A stretch of 64,000 nt of DNA from positions 129,354,308 to 129,418,307 of the forward strand of contig NC_133397.1 in the NCBI RefSeq assembly GCF_047511655.1. Reading direction: 5' to 3'. The position numbers and the translations under genes are program-made. The notes under the pieces are model-generated. The model searched no databases. It was not told the DNA's origin and was given only the letters and a program-made list of their open reading frames with translations. Origin of the DNA: Castor canadensis (taxonomy: Eukaryota; Chordata; Mammalia; Rodentia; Castoridae). Below are positions 11,271 through 36,000 of the stretch, piece by piece (position 1 is the stretch's first letter; each line of letters begins with the position of its first letter).

Positions 11271-11723
11271 TAATTCAGTTCCCAAGACTGTTTTCAGTCC
11301 AGTCCTATATTTCTCCATTCATCTCTTGGTTGCTGGAATTCATTTTCTAATATTCTCTTCAAGAGATGCTATTGGGAGCTGTATTTTCTGAGCCTGTATG
11401 TTCAGAATCATTCAAAGCTTTTTACTTGTAAGAAAGAATGTAAAATAAGGATAGATATTACTGAGTTTATTGAAGTCACAGGTGATCTGTATTATTGTAC
11501 CTCTAATCCTCATAATCATGCCATAAATTATGTAACACCCTCTTTTACGGAGGAGAAAACCAAGACACAGGCAAGTCATACTTCCTTTCCCAAAGATTTG
11601 TTGGCATGGCACCACTGCTGTCTACCACTGAAGATGACTGTGGTAAAATCTGATTTCTTTCCTCTTGAAGGTGACTTGATCTTTTTGAATAGGTACTCAA
11701 ATGATTATTAATTAATTAATTAA

Positions 11724-11950
11724 TGGTACTGGGGTTTAAACTCAGGGTCTTGAGCTTGCTAAGCAGGTGTTCTACTACTTGAGCCATGCCTCCAGTCCCC
11801 CCCCTTTTTTTTTTGCTCTAGTTATTTTTCAGGTAGGGTGTCACTTTTTTTGTTGTTTTGTCTTTTTTTCCCCCAAGGAACTGCAGTCTTCCCAATCTCT
11901 ACCTCCTGAGTAGCTAGGTTTATAGGAAGGAGCTACTGTGTGCCCAACCT
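11724..11950 (-). mobile_element. Composite SINE, tRNA-type plus B1-type
   Basis: TGGTACTGGGGTTTAAACTC ... CTACTACTTGAGCCATGCC (tRNA part reversed), then CTCTAGTTATTTTTCAGGTAGGG ... CCTCCTGAGTAGCTAGG ... GTGCCCAACC (7SL-like part reversed). An ATTA run lies just before it. Confidence 0.85.
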
Positions 11951-11999
11951 GTTTGCAAATTTATCTCAAATTCATTTATCTGACTTTTCTCAATCTAGT

Positions 12000-12355
12000 C
12001 ATCATAAGTCTTATGTGTTTTTAGTCCTTGTTTATCCTTCCTCCTACGCCACTTAATATGTAGTTTTTAATTTCTAGGATTTTTTTCTTCGTTTTTGAGT
12101 TCTGTTAGCTTATTTTACATTTCCTGTGTTGCCTCATCATTTTTTCTGCTTGGAGATGTTATTATAAACTCTTTCAGTAAATATTTTGAATTCATGTTTG
12201 TTCTGCTTCAAGGCAACATTTTTTTTCTAGAAAATTTCTGTATGTGACATTTGCTTTCCTATTCCTTTTGTCCTAATTTTGGTAAGATTTTCTGTGTAGA
12301 TTTGCTTGTTTTATCTTGATTATTACTCATTCCTGCATGAAATGAGTTCATCTTC
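12000..12355. other. AT-rich intron, possibly L1-derived
   Basis: T-rich plus strand with phrases resembling reversed L1 ORF1 and 5' region (for example TTTTTGAGTTCTGTTAGC), but no stretch convincing enough to assign. Confidence 0.3.
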
Positions 12356-12383
12356 AACCAGTCAGCTAAGCTGGTAGTGAAGC

Positions 12384-12384
12384 T

Positions 12385-12448
<64 letters not shown>
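12384..12448. repeat. (GT)n(GA)n compound microsatellite
   Basis: About 12 GT units run directly into about 20 GA units. Confidence 0.95.
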
Positions 12449-12451
<3 letters not shown>

Positions 12452-12881
12452 AAGGTGAGGCAGAGAGAGACAGATACTCACATAAATTGACTTAGCCTGT
12501 ATTTCTCCCCAGCACCTACAGGGCTGCTCATAACATAGTTTCTGCAAACACTAGTCTTTCAGGAGACTGCCTGCAACAAAGATAATGGTTGAAGAATTTT
12601 ATCATTTAGCACTGCCTTGCCCTACTTCTTCATGGTGCCAGATGGAGTCCTGGGAAGTCTCCATAGCTTGTGCCCTGTAAGCACTCATTGCCACCTAGGA
12701 TGCTGGTTCTGCTCCTCAGGAGGTTCTACTTTCTACTTGGTGCCCACCCTTGTCTGAGAACTGAGGCCACGGCAACTCTTTTAATTTTAGCGTACTTCTG
12801 GCCTTTGGCATAATCTCTGAATTTAGAAATTGTTCTTATTTATTGTGCCTAGGGTACATTGATAACCTGTTTTCTTTTGCC

Positions 12882-12990
12882 CCTGGAGACAGGGTCTCAC
12901 TATGTAGCTCAGGCTCACCTTGAACTCATGATCCCTCCTGCCTTAGCCTTCTGAGTGCTGGGAATTCAGGTGTGGGCCACCATACCTGGC
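12882..12990 (-). mobile_element. B1-type SINE
   Basis: GAGACAGGGTCTCACTATG, then TGAACTCATGATCCCTCC and GGTGTGGGCCACCATACCTGGC: a reversed, well preserved 7SL-like unit. Confidence 0.92.
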
Positions 12991-13409
12991 ATTGATACCT
13001 AATTTCATGAAAGATAAAATTTGTATTTATCAAAGATAAAGTTTGCATATCTTTTCCTAGGATAACAAAAGGACAGGCATAACTTATTTTAAGTTATTTT
13101 GTTATTAGAAATGTTAAAATTTGTTTTTAAACCAGAGCCACTTAAAAAAAGTGTCTCTGCTCTTGGTGGGAGGAGGGACGGGCCATGCTAAGTGGGAAAA
13201 CATCCTGAGCACCCCAGAGCTGCAAGTTCTCGTCATCTCACAGCCAGGAAGAAACAGCTTCGATTCAACTCCAGGTCTGCCTGCATCCAGAGTTTGAGCT
13301 CTTTTATGAGAGAATTTCTCTTCAAGGATGTAAATATCTTTCACTGGTATTTTCCCAATGTTTCTTATGAACAATGTTCTATGAACTACTTTTATTTTCT
13401 GGTTTTTAG

Positions 13410-17719
<4,310 letters not shown>

Positions 17720-18367
17720 TTCATTTGGACATTGTCACTATTGTAGGAACAATTTTAAGCGCTTAAAAGAATGGTTCTGATTCAGAGATCCCTTCCCCTG
17801 GGCCTGTGAAGCTATCACCTTCAGTGCATGTGATTTCCAGAGTAACAGCAAGTGTAAGACCATTTCCAAGAGTTCATCCCTACCCTTCCAGAAGCCCTGT
17901 TACATTTCCCAAGTACATTCACTGTGTACTATTCTGACTTAAAAAACAAAACAAAAAAACCTCATTCCAGAAATATCGACAATGAATGTTTTGTAGATTT
18001 CTCTTAGCCAAAATACCACTGCTGGGGAACACTGTTTGCATTGAAGCTGCTGTTTGAAAAAAATTATCCTGGAATTTTCTGTCTTAGCATGGTAAAGTTT
18101 GCACATTAAGACTGCAAAGCAGGCAAATTAAAATTAGTCCTTTATGAGACAGTCAATAGCATGGATTATTCCATTATAGACTTAAACATTTTAACTTCAG
18201 ACATCGAGTGTTATGTGTAGCTGGAAAACGTGGCTTCAGAAATTATTCAACTTGACAGCGTGCAATTACGCAACTGTACTGACTGAAACTGGATGAACTT
18301 TCACTAGCCTAGACTCTATAGGTCTGTCTTAACCAGCCTTCAACTGAACCCACTAAAATTGAGTATC

Positions 18368-18513
18368 TTGGGCTGGAGGCATGACTTGCCTAGCAAGTAC
18401 AAAGCCCCAGTTCAAACCCCAGGACTGCCAAAAGTTCTCTTGGGCTGGCAGGGGATATAGCTCAGTGGTTAAGTGCTTATGTAGTACATGTGAACCCCAA
18501 GTAGTACAAAGCA
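18368..18513 (+). mobile_element. Two tRNA-derived SINE copies in the DIPK1A 3' UTR
   Basis: First copy: GGGCTGGAGGCATGACTTGCC ... AGTTCAAACCCCAGGACTGCC (to about 18,432). Second copy: GGGGATATAGCTCAGTGGTTAAG ... GTGAACCCCAAGTAGTAC. Both are on the sense strand of the gene and would be part of the mRNA. Confidence 0.85.
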
Positions 18514-18943
18514 GTCTTAAGGTCATAGACCCCATTAAGATCCATACATCCTGAATCTGCACTATGGAAAAGGTAGAAATATTAGCAACTGAAATCATGG
18601 AAAACTGTTAAGTAACAATTTTCCACTATTTCCTATGGACTGAAGGGCTTTTTTTTATAGAATCATGTGAACTTTTCCAGTTGTTTTCCTCATGTAAACT
18701 TGATATGCAAGGCTTTATCCATTATTTTCATATATATACATGTATATATGAAATATTCAGATATGTGGCATGTACATGGAACACATTCTTTGAGAAAAGC
18801 CCCGGTATTTCCTGCAGAAAGGTTTGGCCTATTTAAAGTCAAATGTGTTACCACCACCCACGTGACCTCCTTTAGCACATTTTGTTTGCTTTAAGACTGT
18901 ACACTTGCAGCATACATTTTCTTTCCAGTAATGATCTGGTTAC

Positions 18944-18949
18944 AATAAA
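18944..18949 (+). terminator. DIPK1A: DIPK1A poly(A) signal AATAAA
   Basis: Canonical hexamer followed within about 30 nt by the GT-rich stretch TTGTTCGTCTGTTGCTTG, as expected for a downstream element. Confidence 0.75.
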
Positions 18950-19179
18950 TGGACGGAAGAATTATTTCCTAGTGATTGTTCGTCTGTTGCTTGAATTTTT
19001 ATCGCACAATGTACAAAATGCAATTTAAGGGATAAGCCCTGTTTAGGGAGAATAGTGACCCAAGAAAAAGTTACACTTGTTTCTTGAAGAAAAAAAAAAA
19101 AAAAAAAAATCGACAAATTCTTGCTTTTGTACTTCACGGTGTATCCTATAGTTTCATAACAAGAGCTTAACACAGAAAT

Positions 19180-19242
19180 AGCTGCTTGTTCAATAAGTTT
19201 ATTGTCTTTGTCTGAAAAAATCTTCACAGAAAGTTGTTTGGT
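19180..19242 (-). other. RPL5: RPL5 3' untranslated region
   Basis: Short 3' UTR of about 60 nt between the stop codon and the expected cleavage site, typical of ribosomal protein genes. It contains the AATAAA signal. Confidence 0.8.
19198..19203 (-). terminator. RPL5: RPL5 poly(A) signal AATAAA
   Basis: The plus strand reads TTTATT, so AATAAA lies on the minus strand about 40 nt past the RPL5 stop codon. It is the only canonical hexamer close to the stop. Confidence 0.85.
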
Positions 19243-27610
<8,368 letters not shown>

Positions 27611-27683
27611 CCTGCGGGCCACACACCAGTGTCCGCAGCTCGACACACCAGCCCAGCAGCGATAGAGGGGGGGAAAAAAAAGG
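27611..27683 (-). promoter_or_regulatory. RPL5: RPL5 5' UTR with TOP pyrimidine start
   Basis: The minus strand has CCTTTTTTTTCCCCCCCTCT starting at about 27,683. A C followed by an unbroken pyrimidine run is the 5' terminal oligopyrimidine signature of ribosomal protein mRNAs, which puts translation under mTOR/LARP1 control in mammals. The predicted 5' UTR is about 73 nt. The exact start base is inferred. Confidence 0.8.
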
Positions 27684-27693
27684 CCGTGGCCCT

Positions 27694-27705
27694 CGCGCAT
27701 GCGCA
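27694..27705. promoter_or_regulatory. NRF-1 binding motif CGCGCATGCGCA
   Basis: Perfect match to the palindromic NRF-1 consensus YGCGCAYGCGCR. It lies about 11 bp upstream of the predicted RPL5 start, where core activators of TATA-less promoters sit. Confidence 0.8.
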
Positions 27706-28280
27706 GTATGTAGGCGCCGATTACGCGAGCGACGTGTGGAAGAGCGAGGGCGCGGGCTACCAGACGTGCTGTTTACCGCCCCCTGCTGGCTGGAGGGTGC
27801 GTATCCGACGGTGCCTCGGTCCACAAACCCTCAGGTACCAACGCTCTAGGCAGAGCATCCTCAGGATGGGCGGTGAGGAGCAGGGAGGGTTGCAGGAGGC
27901 TTTCGCTTGTTTTTTTTTTTTTTTTCAAGAATGTTTTATCATAGCCAACATGTATTACTTTTCTAAGCAGGAAAAACATTTTAAATTAAACAAAATGAAT
28001 TTGCACCTGAAGCTCTCTGGTCTTCTCCAAGTCTCCATCTCCTGGAATACTCATCCTGGTCCTGAGAATGCAGGGTTCCCCAGGAAGCATTGATTACGAG
28101 CCTCAAGCCTGGGGCAGGGCCACTCCTCTGTCTGCACACAGTACCTTCCTACTGCTTCAGAGCACCCAAGGCTGTAAACTCCTTCAGTGCAGACATTTAC
28201 TGAGTACTCCATTGTTATATGGCAAAAGAGCTGCTCTTTCTTGTTCCCTTCACCTCATCGTCTTCCCTGATTCCCGCACT

Positions 28281-28284
<4 letters not shown>

Positions 28285-28329
<45 letters not shown>

Positions 28330-28334
28330 CCTCT
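28285..28334. repeat. (CT)n microsatellite
   Basis: About 20 CT units followed by CCCTCCCTCTCTG. Confidence 0.95.
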
Positions 28335-28485
28335 CTGAGCAGGTCAACTTGGCTATTTAAAGTCTCCTTTGTCATTCTTTTAGAACTAACTGTTACTGTG
28401 GAAATGATCCAGCCTCCTTTCCCATTACACACGGAGACTGATGAAAACCAACCAAATTAAGACAGCACCTCAAGAACAAGTAGTC

Positions 28486-28600
28486 AGCCAGGCATGGTGG
28501 TACATCACTGTAATCACAGCTGTAGGGAGGCTGAGGCAGGAGGACAGTGAGTTCAAGGTCAGTCTGCACTACATAGCAACATCCTCTCTCAAAAAAAGAA
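28486..28600 (+). mobile_element. B1-type SINE
   Basis: CAGCCAGGCATGGTGGTACATC, GAGGCTGAGGCAGGAGG and GTTCAAGGTCAGTC with an A-rich end. Confidence 0.92.
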
Positions 28601-28692
28601 AGCATTCCTTCACCTAGCAGAACTTCAGAGGTGACCTTTGTGCTTCTTGCATGGGAATGATTTAGGTACCAGTCAAATACAGATATCTAGGT

Positions 28693-28769
28693 CTATGGGT
28701 GTAGCTCAGTGGTAGAGCACTTGTTTAACACGTCCAAGGCTCTGGGTCAATACCCAGCATAGAAAAAGA
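28693..28769 (+). mobile_element. tRNA-derived SINE (ID-like)
   Basis: ATGGGTGTAGCTCAGTGGTAG ... TCTGGGTCAATACCCAGC then an A-rich tail. Intact A- and B-box-like parts. Confidence 0.9.
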
Positions 28770-29283
28770 CGGATATCTAAATATATTGCATGTGTACAAA
28801 GTCGGACACTGAGGTTTGGGGCTGGGAATCTGCATTTTAAATTTGGCCTTAATCAAGTCAGGTGTCAGGAAAACAAAGCACATCCTACTATGTCCAATTT
28901 ACTGGTTCTGCCAGAATAAGAGGACTACCCTCATTAGGAATTTTAACTCCACACTCTTATTTTCCACTGACACAAGTCTGCCCTCATGAGACAGGTGTGC
29001 TTGGGTTTAATTTGGTAGGACATAATCAGGACATCAGCTGCTCATGTCAGAGAAGGGGAAGGGGCTTCCTCAGATTAACAAGGTTAAGTGGCTCCAAAAA
29101 CTTCCACTGAAATAAAACAGAATTCTGCCAGTTACCTCCAGTCTCAACCTGTAATTCCTGATATAATAGGAAAAATGGACACTGAGTCCATTCTGGCCAA
29201 TGTCACAGAGCTCTAGAGGAGAAATGTCACAATATTCCTCACAGGCAAATGTGGCTCCATTGTGGTGAATAGCATTTTCTTTC

Positions 29284-29380
29284 ATGAGGCAGGGTCTCAC
29301 TATGTAGCACAGGCTTGCCTTGAACTCTTGCCTCAGCCTCCCAAGAGTTGGGATTGTAGACATGTGCAAAGCCTGGCCAA
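29284..29380 (-). mobile_element. B1-type SINE
   Basis: GAGGCAGGGTCTCACTATG, TTGCCTTGAACTCTTGCC and GGGATTGTAGACATGTGC: reversed 7SL-like unit. Confidence 0.88.
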
Positions 29381-30075
29381 CTGAGCAGCTTTTGAAAATA
29401 TAGAGAGGCAATCTGTATGTATACAAAATACTTAAAGACCTTTGTTTTGGTGGTTTATTAATTTATCAGCCTACCTAAAGTGCCATATATCTTGGTAAGG
29501 CCATGCTTACACTGCAGTTAGAAGCCTTGGGAAAGAAAGTCTATCTGGCAATAGGACCACTTTGGCATGATTTAGGGCAAAGTATACATGAAGGTCCATG
29601 AAGCAAACTAACATATTGTTGAATTAAATGTTTGTCATCCTTTTCGTTCTTACCATATAAATTTATAACAAAATAAAAATATGTGTACCCATTTCTCCTA
29701 GTCACAGCTGAGGGTTTGTGGCGGGTGTGGCTGTTTGTGGCTGGTGTGGCCAGCTTAGCAAATGCTGTCAATAACACCAGGGGGTAAGTGTTACTCCTCC
29801 AGTGCCCTTGGCCAATATCACCTTATCCAAGGGGTAAAAGTTAAAAATCACCAGTATTGAACACATTTGGCCTGAGGATGCTTCCGCACTTGAGACCTTG
29901 CCTAACAATATGCAACCAGAAGTGACTGGACCCCTAATTTAGAGTAGACTCATAACAAACAGCTAAGTCTCAGTCAGTCACAGCAGCTGATTGTCAGTCA
30001 GTTCTGGCATCCAGCTAGCTGCAACCATGATGTCTCTGTGCCTCAATCACTTCCACCTTCTGTCCACAGAACAGT
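29381..30075. other. Intergenic, no recognised feature
   Basis: Unassigned DNA between the B1 and the large L1. There is a GTGTGGCTG-type imperfect repeat near 29,715-29,750. Confidence 0.4.
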
Positions 30076-30079
30076 TGTA

Positions 30080-33000
30080 GGGCACCTGGCTTGATTCCAA
30101 AGCTTGGCTATTGTGAACAGTACTGCAATGAATATCAGTGTACAGGTGTCTCTACTGTATCCTGTCTTATGTTCCTTTAGGTAGATGCCCAGGAGCAGTA
30201 TCACTGGATCATATAGCAGGTCTATCTCTAGTTTTTTGAGGAATCTCCATACTGCTTTCCATAGTGGTTGTACTTGCTTGTATTTGCTTTCCCACCAGCA
30301 GTGTATAAGGATTCCTGTTTCACCACATCCTTGCCAGCATTTTTGGCTATCCTAACTGGGGTGAGATGAAATCTAAGTGTAGTTTTGATTTGCATCTCTT
30401 TTATAACCAGGGAAGTTGAACACTTCCTCATGTATTTACTGGCCATTTGTACTTCTTCCTTTGAGAATTCCCTGTTTAATTCATGTGCACATTTCTTCAC
30501 TGGGGTGTTGATTCTTTAGGGGCAGAGTTTTTTGAGTTCCCTGTAGATTCTGGATATTAGTGCCTATCAGATGAATAGCTGGCAAAGATTTTCTCCCATT
30601 CTGTGTACTGTCTCTTGAATCCGGTGACTGTTTGCTTTGCAGAAGCTCTTTAGTTTGATGCAGTCCCATTTGTTCATTGTTTCTCTTATATGCTGAGCCT
30701 TTTGAATTCTGTTTAGGAAGTCGTTCCCTATATCTACTCTCCCAGTGTATTTCCTACTGCTTCCTGGAGTTGTTCTGAAGTTTCAGGCCTTATATTAAGG
30801 TCTTTGATCCACTTTGAGCTGATTTTGGTACAGGGTGAAAGACAGGGATCTAGTTTCAGCCTTCTACATGTGGATATCCAGTTTTCCCAGAAGCATTTGT
30901 TGAAGAGGCTGTGCTTTCTTCATTATGTGTTTTGGGTTCCTTTGTCAAAGATCAGTTTTCTATAGATGCATGGGTTTATTTCTGGATCTTCTATTCTGGT
31001 CCATTGGTCTTCCTGTCTGATTTTGTGCCAATACCATGCTGTTTTTATTGTTATGGCTCTGTAGTAGAGTTTGAGGTCGGGTATTGTGATGCCTCTAGCA
31101 CTGGACTTTTTGCTCAGAATTGCTTGGGTTATTTGAGATCTTTTGTGTTTTCATATGACTTTTAGGATTGATTTTTCAATCTCTGTGAAGAATGTCATTG
31201 GAATTTTGATAGGGATTGCATTGAACATCTATATTGATTTTGGTATTTTAGCCATTTTCACAATGCTGATTCTACCAATCTGTGAGCATGGGAGAAAATT
31301 CCATCCTCTGATGTCTTCTTTGATTTCTTTATTCAGTGATTTACAGTTTTCATTGAAAAGGTCTTTGGTTTCCTTTGTTAACTTTATTCCTAGGTATTTT
31401 TTTGAGGCTATTGTAAATGGGATTGTTTCCCTGATTTCTTTCTCAGTCTGTTTATTGTTCTTATTTAGAAAAGCTACTGATTTCTGTATATTGATTTTGT
31501 ATCCTGCTACTTTGCAAAAGTGTTTATGATCATGTAATCTGTAAATCGGATAGTTTGGCTTCTTCCTTCTCTATTTGGATCCCTTTTATGTCTAGCTCTT
31601 GTTTTATTGCACTGGCTAGGAATCCCAAAACTATATTGAGTAAAAGTAGGGAAAGTGGACATCCTTGTTGTAGTCCTGATTTTAGTGGGAATGGTTTTAG
31701 TTGTTCTCCATTTAGTATGTTGTTGTTTGTAGGTTTGTGGCATACAGCCTTTATTGTGTTGAGGAACATTCCTTCCATTCCTAGTTTCTTCAGTGCTTTT
31801 ATAATGAAAGGGTAATGAATTTTGTCAAAGACTTTCTTTTGGCATCTATTGAGATGATCATGTGATTTTTGTCTTTGTTTCCGTTTATATGATGTATTAC
31901 ATTTATAGATTTGTATATGTTGAACCATCCTTGCATCCCTGTAATGAAGCCTACTTTGTCATGGTGTGTGATCTTTTTAATGCATTTTTGAATTTGGGAG
32001 AACGCCAAATCCTAACCACTAGACCACCAGGGAAGGGCTTCATTTTTGAATTTGGTTTGCAAGTGTTTTGATGAGAATTTTTGTATCTGTATTCATTAAA
32101 GGTATCGGTTTGCAATTCTCTTTTTTATTGCATCTTTGTTGGGTTTTGGAATGAGTGTAATACTGGCTTCATAGAGTGAGTTTTGTAATGTTCCTTCCTT
32201 TTCTATTTCCTGGAAAAGTTTGAGGATTGTTGGCATTAGTTTTTCTATAAAGGTCCTGTAGAATTCAGCTGTGAATCCACCAGGTCCTGGGCTCTTCTTT
32301 GTTTTGGGAGATTCTTTATTACTGCTTCAATCTCATTGCTTGTTATAGATCTGTTAGGTGATCAGTAGCTTCTTGGTTCAATTTTGGTTGGTTATATGCA
32401 TCTAGAAATTTATCCTTTTCTTCCAGATGTTCCAGTTTACTTGAATATGTTTTCAAAGTATTTCCTGATGATTCTCTGGATTTTGTTAGTATCTGTGGTA
32501 TGTCACCCTTTTTATCTTTAATTTTAATCAATTTTCGTCTTTTCCCTTCTCTGTCTTGTCAGGTTGGCTAAGGGTTTATTTATCTTATGAATATTTTCAA
32601 AGAATCCACTTTTTGTTTCATTGATTCTTTGTATAGTTTTTTTTTGTCTTGATCCCATTAATCTTGACCCTGATCTGTATTATTTCTCTCTGCTAGTTTT
32701 GGACTTGGTTTTTTCTTGTTTTTCTAGAAGCTTAAATGTGCATCATTTGGTTGTTTCTTGGAGATGTATCTATTTTTCTAAGGTAGGCACTCATAGCTAT
32801 AAACTGTCTGTTTAGCATGGCCTTTCCTATGTCCCACAGATTCTGGTAGGTTGTGTTTTCATTTTTCACAACATTCTAGGAATTTTTTTGTTTTGTCCCT
32901 TATTTCTTTGATGATCCAGTGGTCATTCAGCAGTGTGTTGTTCAGTCTCCATGTGTTTGAATATTTTCTGTGGTTTCTTTTGTTATCGAGTTCTATTTTT

Positions 33001-36000
33001 GTTCTATTGTGATCTGATATGATATGGGGGTATTTCAATTTTCTTAAATTGTTAAGGCTTGCTTTGTATGATAAAATATGATCTATTTTGGAGAAAGGTT
33101 CATGAGCTGATGAGAAGAATGTGTTTTTCAGGGTGGTTGGATGAAATACTCTGTAGATGTCTAATGGTCTAAGGTGTTTAGCAATTCTGATGTTTCTTTG
33201 TTGTTTTTTTGTCTGGATGTCCTATCTATTAGGGACAGTGGGGTATTAAGATCTCCCACTACCACTGTGTTGGAGTCTACTTGTACTTTTAAGTTCATTG
33301 TGGTTTTTTTTTTATTAGCATAGTTGGGTACACTGGTGTTTGGTACATATATATTAAGAAATGCTATTATTTTCTCTAAATGAATTGCTTCTTTTATTAA
33401 TATGAAGGGACCTTCATTGTCTCTTCTGGCTGATTTTAGTCTGAAGTCTACTTTGTCAAATATAACTACTCCTGCCTGTTTTGTATGGTCCATTTGCTTG
33501 GAAAAATCTTTTCCCACCCTTTAACTCTAAGCCAGTGTTTATTTTTCTCAGTGAGTTGTGTTTCTTGTAATCAACAGATAGTTGGGTCTTGTTTTTTTAA
33601 ATCCAATTTGTTATTCAATGTCTTTTGATTGGGGCATTAACATTCAGTGTTAGTATTGAGAGCTGTGTGGTGTTTCTAGTCATTTTTATTCCCCTGATGT
33701 TTATTTATCCCTATTCCTTGTTTGTTACTCTGTCTGGTCAAAGAGGTTTATTCTTTCCTGCAATTTTCTGGCTGACTTTAATTTGTTCTTCTGTATGTAA
33801 GAGATCTTTAAGTATTTTCTGCACTGCTGATTTGGTGGTCATGAATTCCTTTAGTTTTTGTTTGTTGTGGAAAGTTTTAATTTCTCCTTCAATTAGGAAG
33901 TTTAGTTTTGTTGAATTAACTAGTCTAGGTTGATGGTTATTTTTTTTCAGGGCCTGAAATATATATTTCTATGACCTTGCATTTAAAATTTGTGTTCAGA
34001 AATCTGCTGTTATTCTAATGGTTTTACCTTTATATGTGACTTATCTTTTCTCTTTTGCAGCTTTCAGTATTCTTTCTTTGTTCTGTATATTAAGTGTTTT
34101 GATTATGATTATGTGGGGGGGTTTCTTTTCTGGTCCTGATGGTTTGGTGTTATGTAAACCTCCTGAACCTGGATGTCCCTCTCTTTCTCAAGACTGGGGA
34201 AGTTTTCAGCTATTATGTTGTTGAATTAGTTATCTATGCCTTTAGTTTGTATATCTTCTCCTTCTTCTATACCCATGATTCATAGATTTGGTCTTTTGAT
34301 GGTGTCCCAGACATCTTGCATGTTCCAGTCATATTTTCTTAGCATTTTTTAATGATCTTTGACTGTTTGATCTAATTCATTTGTTCCTGATACTCTATTT
34401 TCAACTTGCTCCACTGTGTTAGCCAAACTTTCAATTGAGTTTTTTACTTTGGAATATTGTGCTGTTCATTTTAAATTGGTTGTTTTCAGGATTTCTCTCT
34501 TTACTGATTTCCTCTTTCATTTCACTCATTTATTTGTTTGAATTCTATTTCAGCTCCTTTAGTTGTTCATACCCTCTTTGAGTTCAGTCAGTAGCTTATG
34601 TGTCTCCTCTTTGAACTCCTTGATCATTTTTACTATTTTTTAAATTCAGTATTTGATATTTCCTTTTCTTCACAGTTGTTTAGATCCTTAGTGGTGGAGT
34701 TGGCTTTTGAGGGAGAGCTGTTGCCTTGCTGCTTCATGTTTCTGCATTAAGATTGGTGCATTTGGGGTCGTTTTTGATGGGAGGTTCCAGTCATCTATGT
34801 TCCTTTAGTTGGGGTTGAGCTCTCGTGTGCTTTCTTGTCTCTACATGGTGGGGGGAGCTCGATAGTAAACCCTTCAGCTTCTTGTTCTCAAGATGTTGGA
34901 TTCTACCCCCTGTTCCACACAGGGTATGGGGGCTTAGCTGCTAAGGCTCTCACAGTTGTCAAGCTGCAGTCTAATAAGTGCCAATTAGTGCTACTGTCCC
35001 AGTATATTTAGTTGTCTACTGGAGCAAATATGAATCTTTGTGGTCCTAGAAGACTAAATATACTAAGGGTTTTGATGGGAGGGAGACAAGGGGTTAGCTC
35101 TAGTAGATATTATGAGGTGAGAAGTTCAGGTAGCAGAAAGGGGTGGTGGCTGAGCTAATGGAAGTGGTTAACTGGGCAGCAGAGTGGAAAAGGTAGGAAG
35201 GATCAAATAAGTATTAAGCTGGGGGGGGAGAACAATGGAGAAAATTGAACAGGCAAACAGATATACAAACCACAGAACTGAAAAAAAGTCTGGGTATCTA
35301 TTCACTAAAAGTATTGGTAGTGAAGGATTGTGGGTGGGTAGACAGAGAGAAGGGAAACTGGGGAGTGAGAATGCAAAACTGCTGTTAAGGTGTACAGAAA
35401 AATAAGCTACCAACAAATGAGTAAAAAATCTGTATCACAAATTTAGGAGCATTGAACACAAATTTTATGTAAAAACTGCAAATTTCCTATTGCTTTTCTG
35501 AGTTATTGATCCCCCCACACCCTGTGTCTGAGTCTTTCAGTCTATTAGATAGGAAGCTAAATTGGATACCTGCCTTTGGGATGGTGCCTGATGCTGGGGA
35601 GAGGGGTGTTTGAATATCTAAGTGGGATCCCTGACATTTGTACTGTCAACTTCCCAGTCTCACCTTTTCCACACTACAACTTTACCCTCTCTCAAGCACC
35701 CCAGAACTTACAGACTGTAGTTATTACACAAATGCAGGGTTTTGTCCAGATGTCCTCACTGGTGGAGGTCTCTAGTGGGGTTGGAGGTTCAGCAAGTTGT
35801 TGGTGTCACTATCTCTGCTGTGGCTGCTGTTGTGTGCTCAGCAACTTCTTAGGCCACACTGTGTCACATTCCCTGGGACCTCTGTGGGCTGCCATTGACT
35901 CCCAGTAAGTTTTCCCTGGTGGGTACCTGTTCCCCACTGGTCTTCACTACTGAAGATAGACACACAGGTTCCAGTGAATGTGATTTTGTGAACTACAGGG

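Larger units (their letters stand above)
17720..18965 (+). other. DIPK1A: DIPK1A 3' untranslated region
   Basis: From the stop codon to the expected cleavage site about 15 nt past the AATAAA at 18,944-18,949. It contains two inserted tRNA-type SINEs (18,368-18,513). An earlier ATTAAA-like hexamer near 18,127 could serve as an alternative signal. Confidence 0.7.

Noticed and set aside
30228..33517. Minus-strand frames as candidate genes
   Set aside because: They are broken pieces of L1 ORF2 (endonuclease and reverse transcriptase remnants) with frameshifts and stops.
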